Positions 57,582 through 64,000 of a DNA stretch of 64,000 nucleotides are shown here, piece by piece. The position numbers were made by a program, and so were the translations under genes. How positions within the stretch are numbered: the stretch's first letter is position 1; each line of letters starts with the position of its first letter. The stretch is from NCBI RefSeq assembly GCF_903652925.1, contig NZ_CAHLAR010000005.1:310001-374000 (forward strand), given 5' to 3'. The DNA is from Achromobacter anxifer (GTDB lineage Bacteria; Pseudomonadota; Gammaproteobacteria; Burkholderiales; Burkholderiaceae_B). The notes below the pieces were generated by a model. It had not been told where the DNA came from. It did no database searches and worked only from the letters and a program-made list of their open reading frames with translations.

Positions 57582-58418
57582 ATGACGACCCCTCTTCGAG
57601 CCCTTCAGGTCGCTGAACGCCTCAACACCATTATCGCGAACGCCACCGGCCGCCGCGAGCGCCTCACTTTTGAAGTGCTCGTGAACCAGCCTGGCTCGAT
57701 GGGTGGATCCCCCGCCGTCGGAATCGTGGCCCTCGAAGCCGGGTTCGATTGGAACGCCGGCAAAATTCTGCTCAAACCGGCCAAGGAGCTGACAGTCCTG
57801 TCGCCGGAAGACATCTCGGCGATCCGCGAGAGCGTGAAAAAGGGATCTTCGTGGCATGCGTATCAGCAGTACCAACAGCAGGAAGCCGAGAAGGACGCGC
57901 TGCGCGAGGAGGTTGCGCAGCTGCAAGCGCAGCTGGCCGAGAAGACGGCTGCTCAACCCGCGGGCGGCAGTTCAGCCTGCACATGCGAGGTCGCAGCGTC
58001 GACACCCGAGGGGCATGCGCCGATGCACGACGGTTCCGAGCGGGACACCATCCTCTTTGGCCAGCAGTCCGAGCTGGGCGCCGCTGAAGATCGGGTCGTG
58101 GAGCCGCCTCCGACCGCAATCCGGCTGCATCGCTTCATGGCGGAAGGCCTGCATCCTGTCACGGTGTTCGTTGAGGAACATCAGCCGGGGCGCTCCCGCA
58201 TCACCGTGCAGTCCTCGGTGAATGCCTGGGCTGCCTTCTTCACCAAGCACGGGCCCGTCCCGGTTGAGCGATTCATCTGTGAGCGGCACTCCCGCGACAT
58301 TGCCAGTCGGCTGACGCAGGGACTCGGTATGCGAGAGCTCAATCATGTGCAAAACCTCGTTCGTGCCATGCAGCGCCACTTCCAGAGCATCGGTGCGGAC
58401 CAGAAGGGCTCGAAATGA
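57582..58418 (+). CDS. Hypothetical coiled-coil protein
   Basis: 278 residues. The first 90 residues include 'VAERLNTIIANATGRRERLTF' and strands; a coiled coil follows at about 90-130 (YQQQEAEKDALREEVAQLQA), then a C-C pair (CTCE) and a C-terminal domain (about 180-278, IRLHRFMAEGLHPVTVFVEE...). I chose ATG 57582, though the frame opens 57 bases earlier. No family recognised. Confidence 0.7.
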   Translation: MTTPLRALQVAERLNTIIANATGRRERLTFEVLVNQPGSMGGSPAVGIVALEAGFDWNAGKILLKPAKELTVLSPEDISAIRESVKKGSSWHAYQQYQQQEAEKDALREEVAQLQAQLAEKTAAQPAGGSSACTCEVAASTPEGHAPMHDGSERDTILFGQQSELGAAEDRVVEPPPTAIRLHRFMAEGLHPVTVFVEEHQPGRSRITVQSSVNAWAAFFTKHGPVPVERFICERHSRDIASRLTQGLGMRELNHVQNLVRAMQRHFQSIGADQKGSK

Positions 58419-58437
58419 ACAAAGTGGGAGGCCGAAA

Positions 58438-59241
58438 TTGAGCACGACAGAACATCGATTCGAGAGCGCCAGTCTGGACGACCTGCTGAATGAATTGATC
58501 CGCCTGGCCGGGCAGCGCGACGTTGTTCACTTCAAGTACCAGGGCAAGGCCATGGACGTAGCGACGTATGCGAGCTTCTGTGCTCTGCGTGATGAGCGTA
58601 TCCCCGAGCTGAAGAAGCGGATCGCCGCCATGGCCACTGCGCCAGCCCAGCGCCCGAGCGCAGACGTTGATCGGGCCGAGGCGAGTGCATTCGCATCCAC
58701 AAACGAGCCCACTGCGTTGCTGCGTTACTGGTTCCGAAAGGGCTTCGCCGCCGCTATGGCGGCTCAGGAGGCGCCAGTGCCTTCGATTGACGCGCAAGTA
58801 TCTGACCTGGTCGATTACGCGATGGCGGTGGCCCACGAGCGCGAGCTGGAGGTCCAGGGCCACAAGCATGACAGCCCAGGCGCTGTTCGCCGGCTTCAGT
58901 CAGCGCTCCGCCGTGAACTGATCGATGTGCAGAAGCGGGCAGAGGCCCGTAACCAAAGGGGAAAAGCGATGCTGTCTCGTGAAGCTGTAGAGCGCGCCGC
59001 GAAGGCGATCGGCCTGACCAAAAAGCGCGGGCCGAGGGCGAAACCGACACCGAGCCAACGCCGTGTCCTGGAGCATCTGGTGGCCGGGCGCCGCGCGGAC
59101 CACCATTGCCGCAACAGAAGCGACCATGGCGGTCTCACAGGCACAATCGCGTCGCTGCATCGTGCCGGCTGGATCGATGACCACGGGATTACGGCAGCCG
59201 GACGCGCCGTGATTGGCGCAGCGCCTGACACAAGCACCTGA
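58438..59241 (+). CDS. Hypothetical protein with C-terminal winged helix
   Basis: 267 residues. Helical for most of its length. The last 60 residues (PTPSQRRVLEHLVAGRRADH...GTIASLHRAGWIDDHGITAAGRAVI) form a winged-helix-like end with the usual 'G.IT..GR' wing. TTG 58438 was chosen because GGGAGG lies 5-6 bases upstream; no ATG or GTG precedes the conserved-looking part. DNA or protein binding is plausible. Confidence 0.65.
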   Translation: MSTTEHRFESASLDDLLNELIRLAGQRDVVHFKYQGKAMDVATYASFCALRDERIPELKKRIAAMATAPAQRPSADVDRAEASAFASTNEPTALLRYWFRKGFAAAMAAQEAPVPSIDAQVSDLVDYAMAVAHERELEVQGHKHDSPGAVRRLQSALRRELIDVQKRAEARNQRGKAMLSREAVERAAKAIGLTKKRGPRAKPTPSQRRVLEHLVAGRRADHHCRNRSDHGGLTGTIASLHRAGWIDDHGITAAGRAVIGAAPDTST

Positions 59242-59328
59242 CATTGATCGGCGTAGGCTATGGCCGCGCTGAAGTAGATACGCTGGCGAATTCAGCTATA
59301 CGTGGAATTGTCTCTTCGGCTTATCATC

Positions 59329-60060
59329 ATGCGTGCTTTCTCCAAATTTCATCGGACCTCTTCGGTAGTGGCCCTGGTCGCATTGATGGGCCTCAATACC
59401 GTGGCGTCTGCTGCCAATTTCTACACCGTAGTTCCGCTTCAAGGAAAGCGTTCATCGGGTGGTGGAAACCAGCAAGACAATATTCGAGTCGCTTTGACGT
59501 CTGCCGTGTTGCCGGAAGGCCAAGTGGGTGTTCCTTACTTCTATGACCTGGTGGATCACGTGCAGGTCACGGGCGATCCGGCTTTCCAAGCACAGTCGCT
59601 TCAGTTCACGGCCCGCGGGGCACTCCCAAAAGGGCTGGCGCTGATGTCGGATGGTCAACTCGTGGGGGTGGTGGAGCCTCAAGGGACGCCTGCAACCAAG
59701 ATCCCCGTGTCGGTTGCCTACAAAGGGCACACCGCTCAAGCGGATTTCGATATCAAGATCATGTCGATCTCGATGTCGCTGACAGGTGCTTCGCTGCCCA
59801 ATGCGGAGTTAGGTGAGCCATATTACGTGGATCTGCGGGAGTATCTCACCGTCAGCGGCGGTGCACCGTACGCACCAATCCTTTTCCGGGTTGTCGACGG
59901 CATGTTGCCCGGAGGTCTCGAACTCGACGCTGCTACCGGTGTCATCTCGGGTACACCTACCTTGATTTACTTAGCGGGCCCCATTGGAATTTCGGCTACG
60001 CACGAAGACGGATATAGCTCGCCGGCGCAAGCCTATTTCGTGCTGGGTGACTCCTGGTAA
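59329..60060 (+). CDS. Secreted putative-Ig-domain protein
   Basis: 243 residues. Signal peptide SSVVALVALMGLNTVASA (cleavage near 28), then NFYTVVPLQGK, which resembles the mature start of the RCC1 protein at 42510-43448. Two immunoglobulin-like units follow: 'VLPEGQVGVPYFYDLVDHVQ...LPKGLALM..GQLVGVVEPQGT' and 'SLPNAELGEPYYVDLREYLT...LPGGLELDAATGVISGTPT'. The LP.GL.L...G.(I/L).G pattern is the cadherin-like/He_PIG signature. A surface or secreted binding role is likely. A TATACG box lies about 30 bases upstream. Confidence 0.8.
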   Translation: MRAFSKFHRTSSVVALVALMGLNTVASAANFYTVVPLQGKRSSGGGNQQDNIRVALTSAVLPEGQVGVPYFYDLVDHVQVTGDPAFQAQSLQFTARGALPKGLALMSDGQLVGVVEPQGTPATKIPVSVAYKGHTAQADFDIKIMSISMSLTGASLPNAELGEPYYVDLREYLTVSGGAPYAPILFRVVDGMLPGGLELDAATGVISGTPTLIYLAGPIGISATHEDGYSSPAQAYFVLGDSW

Positions 60061-60089
60061 TCAAGCCCGCTTCCGACCTTTTGGGTGTG

Positions 60090-60118
60090 TTGTCAAAAAG
60101 ACATTAAAAAAGTATACT
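60090..60118 (+). promoter_or_regulatory. Promoter of the TATACT family
   Basis: -35 TTGTCA (60090-60095), 17-base A-rich spacer, -10 TATACT (60113-60118). Closest to the sigma-70 consensus in the set. It drives the unit leading to the type I secretion genes. Confidence 0.85.
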
Positions 60119-60164
60119 TTGCGCCGCAATTGACCTCATCGCGAATCGCAGAAAGTTCCGCAGC

Positions 60165-60611
60165 ATGCTCACTTCTCCCCGTTCCTTGGTGGCCCTGGCT
60201 CTCGTTTTCGCGGGCCTGCAATCGGCGGTTGCCCAGTCCCAGACGGTGCTGAGTCGTGACGCCGGTGTCATCGCAGCAGCAGACTGTTCCGAGAGCAAGT
60301 CCAGCTCTACGGCGGGCCAGATCGCCGGCGGGGTGGGTGGCGGCGCCGTTGGCGGTGTTCTCGGTGGGGTGGTGGGGAGCATGTTCGGCAAGACCGGCGC
60401 GCGCATCGGTGCGGCGCTGGGCGCCACGGGTGGCGCGGTGGCGGGAGGCAATCTGGCCACGACCACCCGCTACCACTGCACGCTGGAGGTGACGTCGGGC
60501 GACAAGACGATCCTCGTGGACACGGACCTGGATAAGAAGCCCAACGTCGGTGACAAGGTGCGCGTTCTGACGATGGAAGACGGGTCCAAGCGCGTGATGT
60601 TTGCTCGGTGA
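60165..60611 (+). CDS. Glycine-zipper envelope protein
   Basis: 148 residues. Signal peptide (SLVALALVFAGLQSAVAQ), a short region with one Cys, then a glycine zipper at about 52-100 (GGVGGGAVGGVLGGVVGSMF, continuing through GKTGARIGAALGATGGAVAGG) like SlyB/17-kDa-antigen proteins, and a C-terminal strand domain with a second Cys. No lipobox, so probably not a lipoprotein. It likely sits in the outer membrane or periplasm. First gene upstream of the secretion pair. Confidence 0.8.
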   Translation: MLTSPRSLVALALVFAGLQSAVAQSQTVLSRDAGVIAAADCSESKSSSTAGQIAGGVGGGAVGGVLGGVVGSMFGKTGARIGAALGATGGAVAGGNLATTTRYHCTLEVTSGDKTILVDTDLDKKPNVGDKVRVLTMEDGSKRVMFAR

Positions 60612-60617
60612 TACGTC

Positions 60618-61232
60618 ATGGTCAAAACCCATTTCCATTCCGAGGCACATCGAGACCTGACAGGCCTGTCGCCGTCAGAGCTCCAGGCCGCCATGCTTCA
60701 GGCAAAAGCGGCACTTGACACCCTGTCGCGTGAAGGTGACCAGACTTCGCAAGTGATCGCGCTGTACGCCGAGGTAGCTAGAATCAGCGACGTCATCATG
60801 GCCAACCTGGCGCGTAGGATCGATGAGCTGACGGCCCGCCTTGAAATCGACCCGTCCCATCCCATCGACGGCATCGAGAGCCGTGATGCAACCATTCGCG
60901 AGCTGGATCGAATGCTGGCCCAGCGCAGGCGCGCTCCGGTTGCTGACGAGCTGATCCACAGTGCCGGCGAAGAACTCAAGAGCGATCCGGCCTTCCTGGC
61001 AGGCTTCTTTGAAGGTGCCCGGTGGGCAGAAAAGCAGCACGGCATCGTCGGGAAGGAGGGCGCCAGCCAAGCAGTCGCGTTCGATCAGGAGCGCATGACT
61101 GCCGCTCTGGCGAGCCCGGCGTTCGAGCTGCCATCCGGCTTGACTCCCGCGGGGATTGTGCAACACATCAAACAGGCTGCGGATACGTCGCAAACAGGCT
61201 ATGGAGACTCTGATGTACCAAACCCCTCCTGA
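60618..61232 (+). CDS. Hypothetical helical protein
   Basis: 204 residues, mostly helical (LSPSELQAAMLQAKAALDTL; ARRIDELTARLEIDPSHP) with no signal or membrane segment. ATG 60618 follows the glycine-zipper gene by 6 bases. The region FLAGFFEGARWAEKQHG looks like a phage-orphan module end. It overlaps the next gene. No family recognised. Confidence 0.65.
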   Translation: MVKTHFHSEAHRDLTGLSPSELQAAMLQAKAALDTLSREGDQTSQVIALYAEVARISDVIMANLARRIDELTARLEIDPSHPIDGIESRDATIRELDRMLAQRRRAPVADELIHSAGEELKSDPAFLAGFFEGARWAEKQHGIVGKEGASQAVAFDQERMTAALASPAFELPSGLTPAGIVQHIKQAADTSQTGYGDSDVPNPS

Positions 61233-61491
61233 GCTGGCCAGGGCGATGCGTGAGGCCTCGATGCATCGTTTCGACGTCGCTATGCAGCTTGCCAAGGTGC
61301 GGGAGCAGGCTTCCGCCCCGTTTCGGCGTGCCATGGCACAGGCTTCCGCCCAGCGCCTGGACTTGGCGCTGAAGCTGTCCGAGGTGCGGGCGCGTGCCGC
61401 AGAGCCGGCGCGCCGTGCCATGGCTGACCGCTCGCGCAAAAGCTTTGAGATTCACCGAGCCTTAGCCGGCCAATCAGAAAGGACATTTTGA
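61213..61491 (+). CDS. Small helical repeat protein
   Basis: 92 residues made of about two and a half repeats of a 29-residue unit: 'MREASMHRFDVAMQLAKVRE', 'MAQASAQRLDLALKLSEVRA', 'MADRSRKSFEIHRALAG'. Each is a basic amphipathic helix. It overlaps the 3' end of the previous gene. ATG 61213 has GGAG 6 bases upstream; ATG 61201 is an alternative. Function unknown. Confidence 0.7.
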   Translation: MYQTPPELARAMREASMHRFDVAMQLAKVREQASAPFRRAMAQASAQRLDLALKLSEVRARAAEPARRAMADRSRKSFEIHRALAGQSERTF

Positions 61492-61871
61492 TGCCGTACG
61501 ACCACAAGTTTGCAATGATACCGGCGGACATCTACCGGGGCGCGCAGCGCGCAATGCGCCGAGCGTTGCTCGACAGGTTCGCCGACGGAACACGCATGCT
61601 GAAGGCGGAGCCGGTCAGCGGGCACATCCAACTCCTGAGCACCAGCGTCGCGTCGATGACGCCGGCGGAGGCTCGTAGGGAGCTGGATCGCTGCACAAAG
61701 GTCTATGGCAGCTTTGAAGAGCTGCCGCGGGTATCCAAAATCAGGGTCTGGCGGCCGCTGCCGTGGCTCCATGAGCGACTGCGCCAGGAAGCGTTGGACT
61801 ACTGGAAGAGCGTGGGCTACGAGATCGGCGTTCCGCGGCGCGAGCTGCCGGAGGGGGCCGGCAAGCTGTGA
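61491..61871 (+). CDS. Hypothetical protein
   Basis: 126 residues, basic, with RGAQRAMRRALLDRFADGTR and a Trp-rich VWRPLPWLHERL segment. AGAAAGGACATTTTG precedes ATG 61491, which overlaps the preceding stop. No family recognised. The 139-base gap to the HlyD gene shows no clear promoter or gene. Confidence 0.65.
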   Translation: MPYDHKFAMIPADIYRGAQRAMRRALLDRFADGTRMLKAEPVSGHIQLLSTSVASMTPAEARRELDRCTKVYGSFEELPRVSKIRVWRPLPWLHERLRQEALDYWKSVGYEIGVPRRELPEGAGKL

Positions 61872-62010
61872 CGCCCGGAGCCGGTTCTATTCCGAGTTCG
61901 ACGTTTCCTATCTGCTCCAACAGCAGGTGCTTCGACTGACCACCAGCAACAACAGCCAGTAGCCAGCGCATTGTTCGTTGCGCTTGCGCTCCGCGCCAAG
62001 AAAGTCCCGC

Positions 62011-63267
62011 GTGTCTGATTCGTTCCTGCGTGCCCACCGGAGCCTCCTGTGGGCGCTTTCCTCTCTGTTCGTCGCATTTATTGTCTGGATCTGCCTTGCC
62101 AAGCTGGACATCGTGATGGTGTCCGAGGGCAAACTCATCCCTGAGGGCTTTGTCCAGGTGCTCCAGGCCCCAGCAGACAGCCGGGTTGTCCGTATCTTGG
62201 TCCAGGACGGCGATCGCGTAGTCGCAGGCGATCCTGTGGTCGAACTCGATACCGTAGACACTGCTGAGGACAGCGCAGCGGCGCGGGCTGAGGTTGTGTC
62301 GCTGCGCAACCGGCTTGCGCGCGCTGACGCCGAGCTGGCGGGCCGACCTCCGCAGGTCAGCGATCCGCAGGTCCTGGCCGAGTACACCCAGCGGACGGCG
62401 CTCCATGCTGCTCAGGTCGCTGAAGTGCAGCGCCAGCGCGACCAGGCGGTTGCCGAACTTCAGACGGCAACTTCCCGGCGCGCCAAGTACGCCAGCCTCC
62501 TGCCAGTGGCTCAGCGCCAGGCAGACATGCTCGAAAAGCTCAAGGCCGAGGGCTTCGTTTCTGAGTCTGCGCTCAACGAGAAACTGATCCCGGCGATAGA
62601 GACGGGCCGTGAGCTCGAGGTGCAGGTAAGAGCGGAGCTGTCCGCCCAGGCCCAGGTCCGAGCGGTGGAAGCTTCCTTGGCCCGGGTCCATGCCGACTAT
62701 CGGCGCCAACTCGCCGTAGAGAAGACAGAGACCGAGCTGCGCCTGCGCCAGGCCGAAGCCGTGTTGGCCAAGCTCGTGCATCGTGCGGGCTTGCAGATGA
62801 TCAAGGCCCCCGTGGCAGGTCAGGTGACCGGTATCAAGGTGCAAACCCTTGGGCAGGTGACGCCCGCCGGTGCGTCGCTGCTGTCGGTCGTGCCGGAAGG
62901 GCAGCGCTTGCGCTTCGAAGGCTGGCTGCGTAACGAGGATTCCGCCTTCGTTGCGCCGGGAATGTCTGCCAAGGTGAAGCTGTCCGCCTACCCGTTCCAG
63001 AAATACGGCTGGCTCGAGGGCACAGTGTCATGGATCGGCGTCGATTCCGAGACGCCGGAGTCCATGCGAAACGCCCAGGGTGAGCCGCTGTTCTACCGGG
63101 TGCGCGTGGATCTGGACGCGCAGGCGCTGACCTTTGAGGGCGCACCGCTGACGCTGCGCGCTGGAATGCAGGCCGCTGGCGACATCCAGATCGGCCGCCG
63201 CACCATCTTCGAATACCTGACCTCGCCCATGCGAAAAGTCACCCTGGAAGCCGCGCGCGAGCGGTGA
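62011..63267 (+). CDS. HlyD-family type I secretion adaptor
   Basis: 418 residues, the membrane-fusion part of a type I secretion system. Inner-membrane helix at about 14-34 (LWALSSLFVAFIVWICLA), lipoyl-like half motif APADSRVVRILVQDGDRVVAGDPVVEL (about 50-75), a long periplasmic coiled coil (about 85-265), the second lipoyl half IKAPVAGQVTGIKVQTLGQVTPAG, and a beta-barrel end. GTG 62011 was chosen because CAAGAAAG lies upstream. It is 7 bases before the ABC transporter gene. No outer-membrane TolC or substrate gene is visible in the window. Confidence 0.95.
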   Translation: MSDSFLRAHRSLLWALSSLFVAFIVWICLAKLDIVMVSEGKLIPEGFVQVLQAPADSRVVRILVQDGDRVVAGDPVVELDTVDTAEDSAAARAEVVSLRNRLARADAELAGRPPQVSDPQVLAEYTQRTALHAAQVAEVQRQRDQAVAELQTATSRRAKYASLLPVAQRQADMLEKLKAEGFVSESALNEKLIPAIETGRELEVQVRAELSAQAQVRAVEASLARVHADYRRQLAVEKTETELRLRQAEAVLAKLVHRAGLQMIKAPVAGQVTGIKVQTLGQVTPAGASLLSVVPEGQRLRFEGWLRNEDSAFVAPGMSAKVKLSAYPFQKYGWLEGTVSWIGVDSETPESMRNAQGEPLFYRVRVDLDAQALTFEGAPLTLRAGMQAAGDIQIGRRTIFEYLTSPMRKVTLEAARER

Positions 63268-63274
63268 ACTGCCT

Positions 63275-64000
63275 ATGAAGTTCCTGAAATCTCTTCTTTC
63301 CCGCGACGGCGCCGCGCCAGCGGCTCCGGTGGTCGACATCTCCCTTGCCCACGCCCAATGGATCTGCGCCGCGCTGGCGCAGATCTGCCGGCTGCCCCTG
63401 CGCGAACCGACCTCCCCTGGGGGCACCACAGATTCCATCCCGGCCGCCGATCTGCTCGAGCAGCTGGCGGACCAAGGGCTCACCGCGGCCGCGCGCGAGG
63501 CGAAACTCCTGGGTGACTCGGCATTTACCCCTTCCGACGCGATTTCCGTATCCCTGGGGCCAAGACCCGCGATCGTCCTTGGCCGCAAGGAAGGGCAGCT
63601 GCTGGTACTCGAGCCCGGCGCGCCGGCGCCTCAGATGCACCCCGTCGAGGCGTTCCTCGCCTGCCGTCCTGGGCAGCCATGCGTGGGCCTTACGCGGGAG
63701 GATCCCCGATTCCGCGATACGACGGAGGGATTCGGCTGGGTGTGGTTCCTGCGGGCCTTTTTCTCCCGTAAGACGGTGATCCGGGATGTCCTCATCGCAT
63801 CCCTGGTGATCCAGCTCATCGCCCTGGGCTATCCGCTGGCCACGCAAGCTATCGTCGACAAGGTGATCACCAACCAGGCGCAGAGCACGCTGATCGCTCT
63901 GGGCATTGGGATCGGCCTGTTTGCGATCTTCAACGCGCTGATGTCCTGGGTCCGGCAGAAGCTCCTGCTGCGCTTGGCCAACGTCGTCGACGCCGAGCTA
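63275..64000 (+). CDS. HlyB-type type I secretion ABC transporter (cut by window end)
   Basis: The first 242 codons are present; the ATPase domain lies beyond the window. Residues about 20-145 resemble the C39-peptidase-like domain but lack a visible catalytic Cys near the expected place, as in HlyB-class exporters of RTX-type proteins. The transmembrane part starts near 175 (VLIASLVIQLIALGYPLATQ). It forms an operon with hlyD; substrate not identified. ATG 63275 follows the HlyD stop by 7 bases. Confidence 0.9.
   Translation, partial: MKFLKSLLSRDGAAPAAPVVDISLAHAQWICAALAQICRLPLREPTSPGGTTDSIPAADLLEQLADQGLTAAAREAKLLGDSAFTPSDAISVSLGPRPAIVLGRKEGQLLVLEPGAPAPQMHPVEAFLACRPGQPCVGLTREDPRFRDTTEGFGWVWFLRAFFSRKTVIRDVLIASLVIQLIALGYPLATQAIVDKVITNQAQSTLIALGIGIGLFAIFNALMSWVRQKLLLRLANVVDAEL

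Noticed and set aside
61741-62844. 367-residue open frame on the minus strand
   Set aside because: Antisense to hlyD, which is certain.
1-64000. tRNA genes, CRISPR arrays, transposases, attachment sites
   Set aside because: I looked for cloverleaf ends, regularly spaced repeats and transposase or integrase motifs and saw none. A covariance-model tRNA search would be decisive.

Overview
The window looks like accessory DNA from a high-GC betaproteobacterium. Its H-NS-type protein has the C-terminal motif style seen in Burkholderiales, so a Bordetella/Achromobacter-like host is my best guess. The replicon is probably a large plasmid, integrative element or phage-plasmid, not core chromosome. 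No ribosomal or central-metabolism operon is present, and I saw no tRNA, CRISPR array, replication, conjugation or virion gene. About 108 genes are packed tightly, most of them small orphans of 50-250 residues, with many ATGA or GTGA stop/start overlaps. Host range and replicon type are inference.

The main unifying signal is a dispersed promoter family. At least 22 plus-strand units begin with a -35 such as TAGGCA or TTGCGA, a purine-rich spacer of 16-18 bases (mostly 17), and a near-invariant TATACT. Several of these place the -10 box only 6-9 bases before the start codon, which implies leaderless mRNAs. Minus-strand genes occur singly or in pairs and mostly end at hairpin terminators.

Layout. 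0-10 kb: an SpoT-like HD hydrolase, a 2OG-Fe(II)-oxygenase-like protein, RNase HI translationally coupled to a Panacea (SocA-like) protein, a SAM methyltransferase-like protein, a HAD-like protein and small orphans. 10-20 kb: the first TIM-barrel-like paralogue, DUF262, a second oxygenase-like protein, DUF551, CYTH and DUF1643 proteins, and a 61-bp duplication. 20-33 kb: a YqeY-like protein, a 925-residue modular protein, an SMC/ABC-like ATPase, two GNAT acetyltransferases, a MazG-like protein and an orphan DNA methyltransferase. 33-46 kb: an H-NS-like protein, a nucleotidyltransferase-like protein, a frameshifted gene, the second TIM-barrel paralogue, a deoxyribosyltransferase-like protein, a secreted RCC1-repeat protein and a lipoprotein. 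46-57 kb: a metallophosphoesterase, an orphan DndC-like sulfurtransferase, a DUF3268 zinc protein, three tandem paralogues with winged-helix-like modules, and a HAD repair-type protein. 57-64 kb: coiled-coil and winged-helix proteins, a secreted putative-Ig protein, a glycine-zipper protein, and a type I secretion pair (HlyD, then HlyB cut by the window end).

Taken together the genes suggest nucleic-acid and nucleotide manipulation (RNase H, MazG-like, deoxyribosyltransferase, triphosphatase fold, HD hydrolase, nucleotidyltransferase, DndC-like, methyltransferases) plus envelope and secretion cargo. The best candidates for something undescribed are the winged-helix trio at 52.8-55.8 kb, the orphan DndC-like gene at 46.8 kb and the dispersed promoter network.
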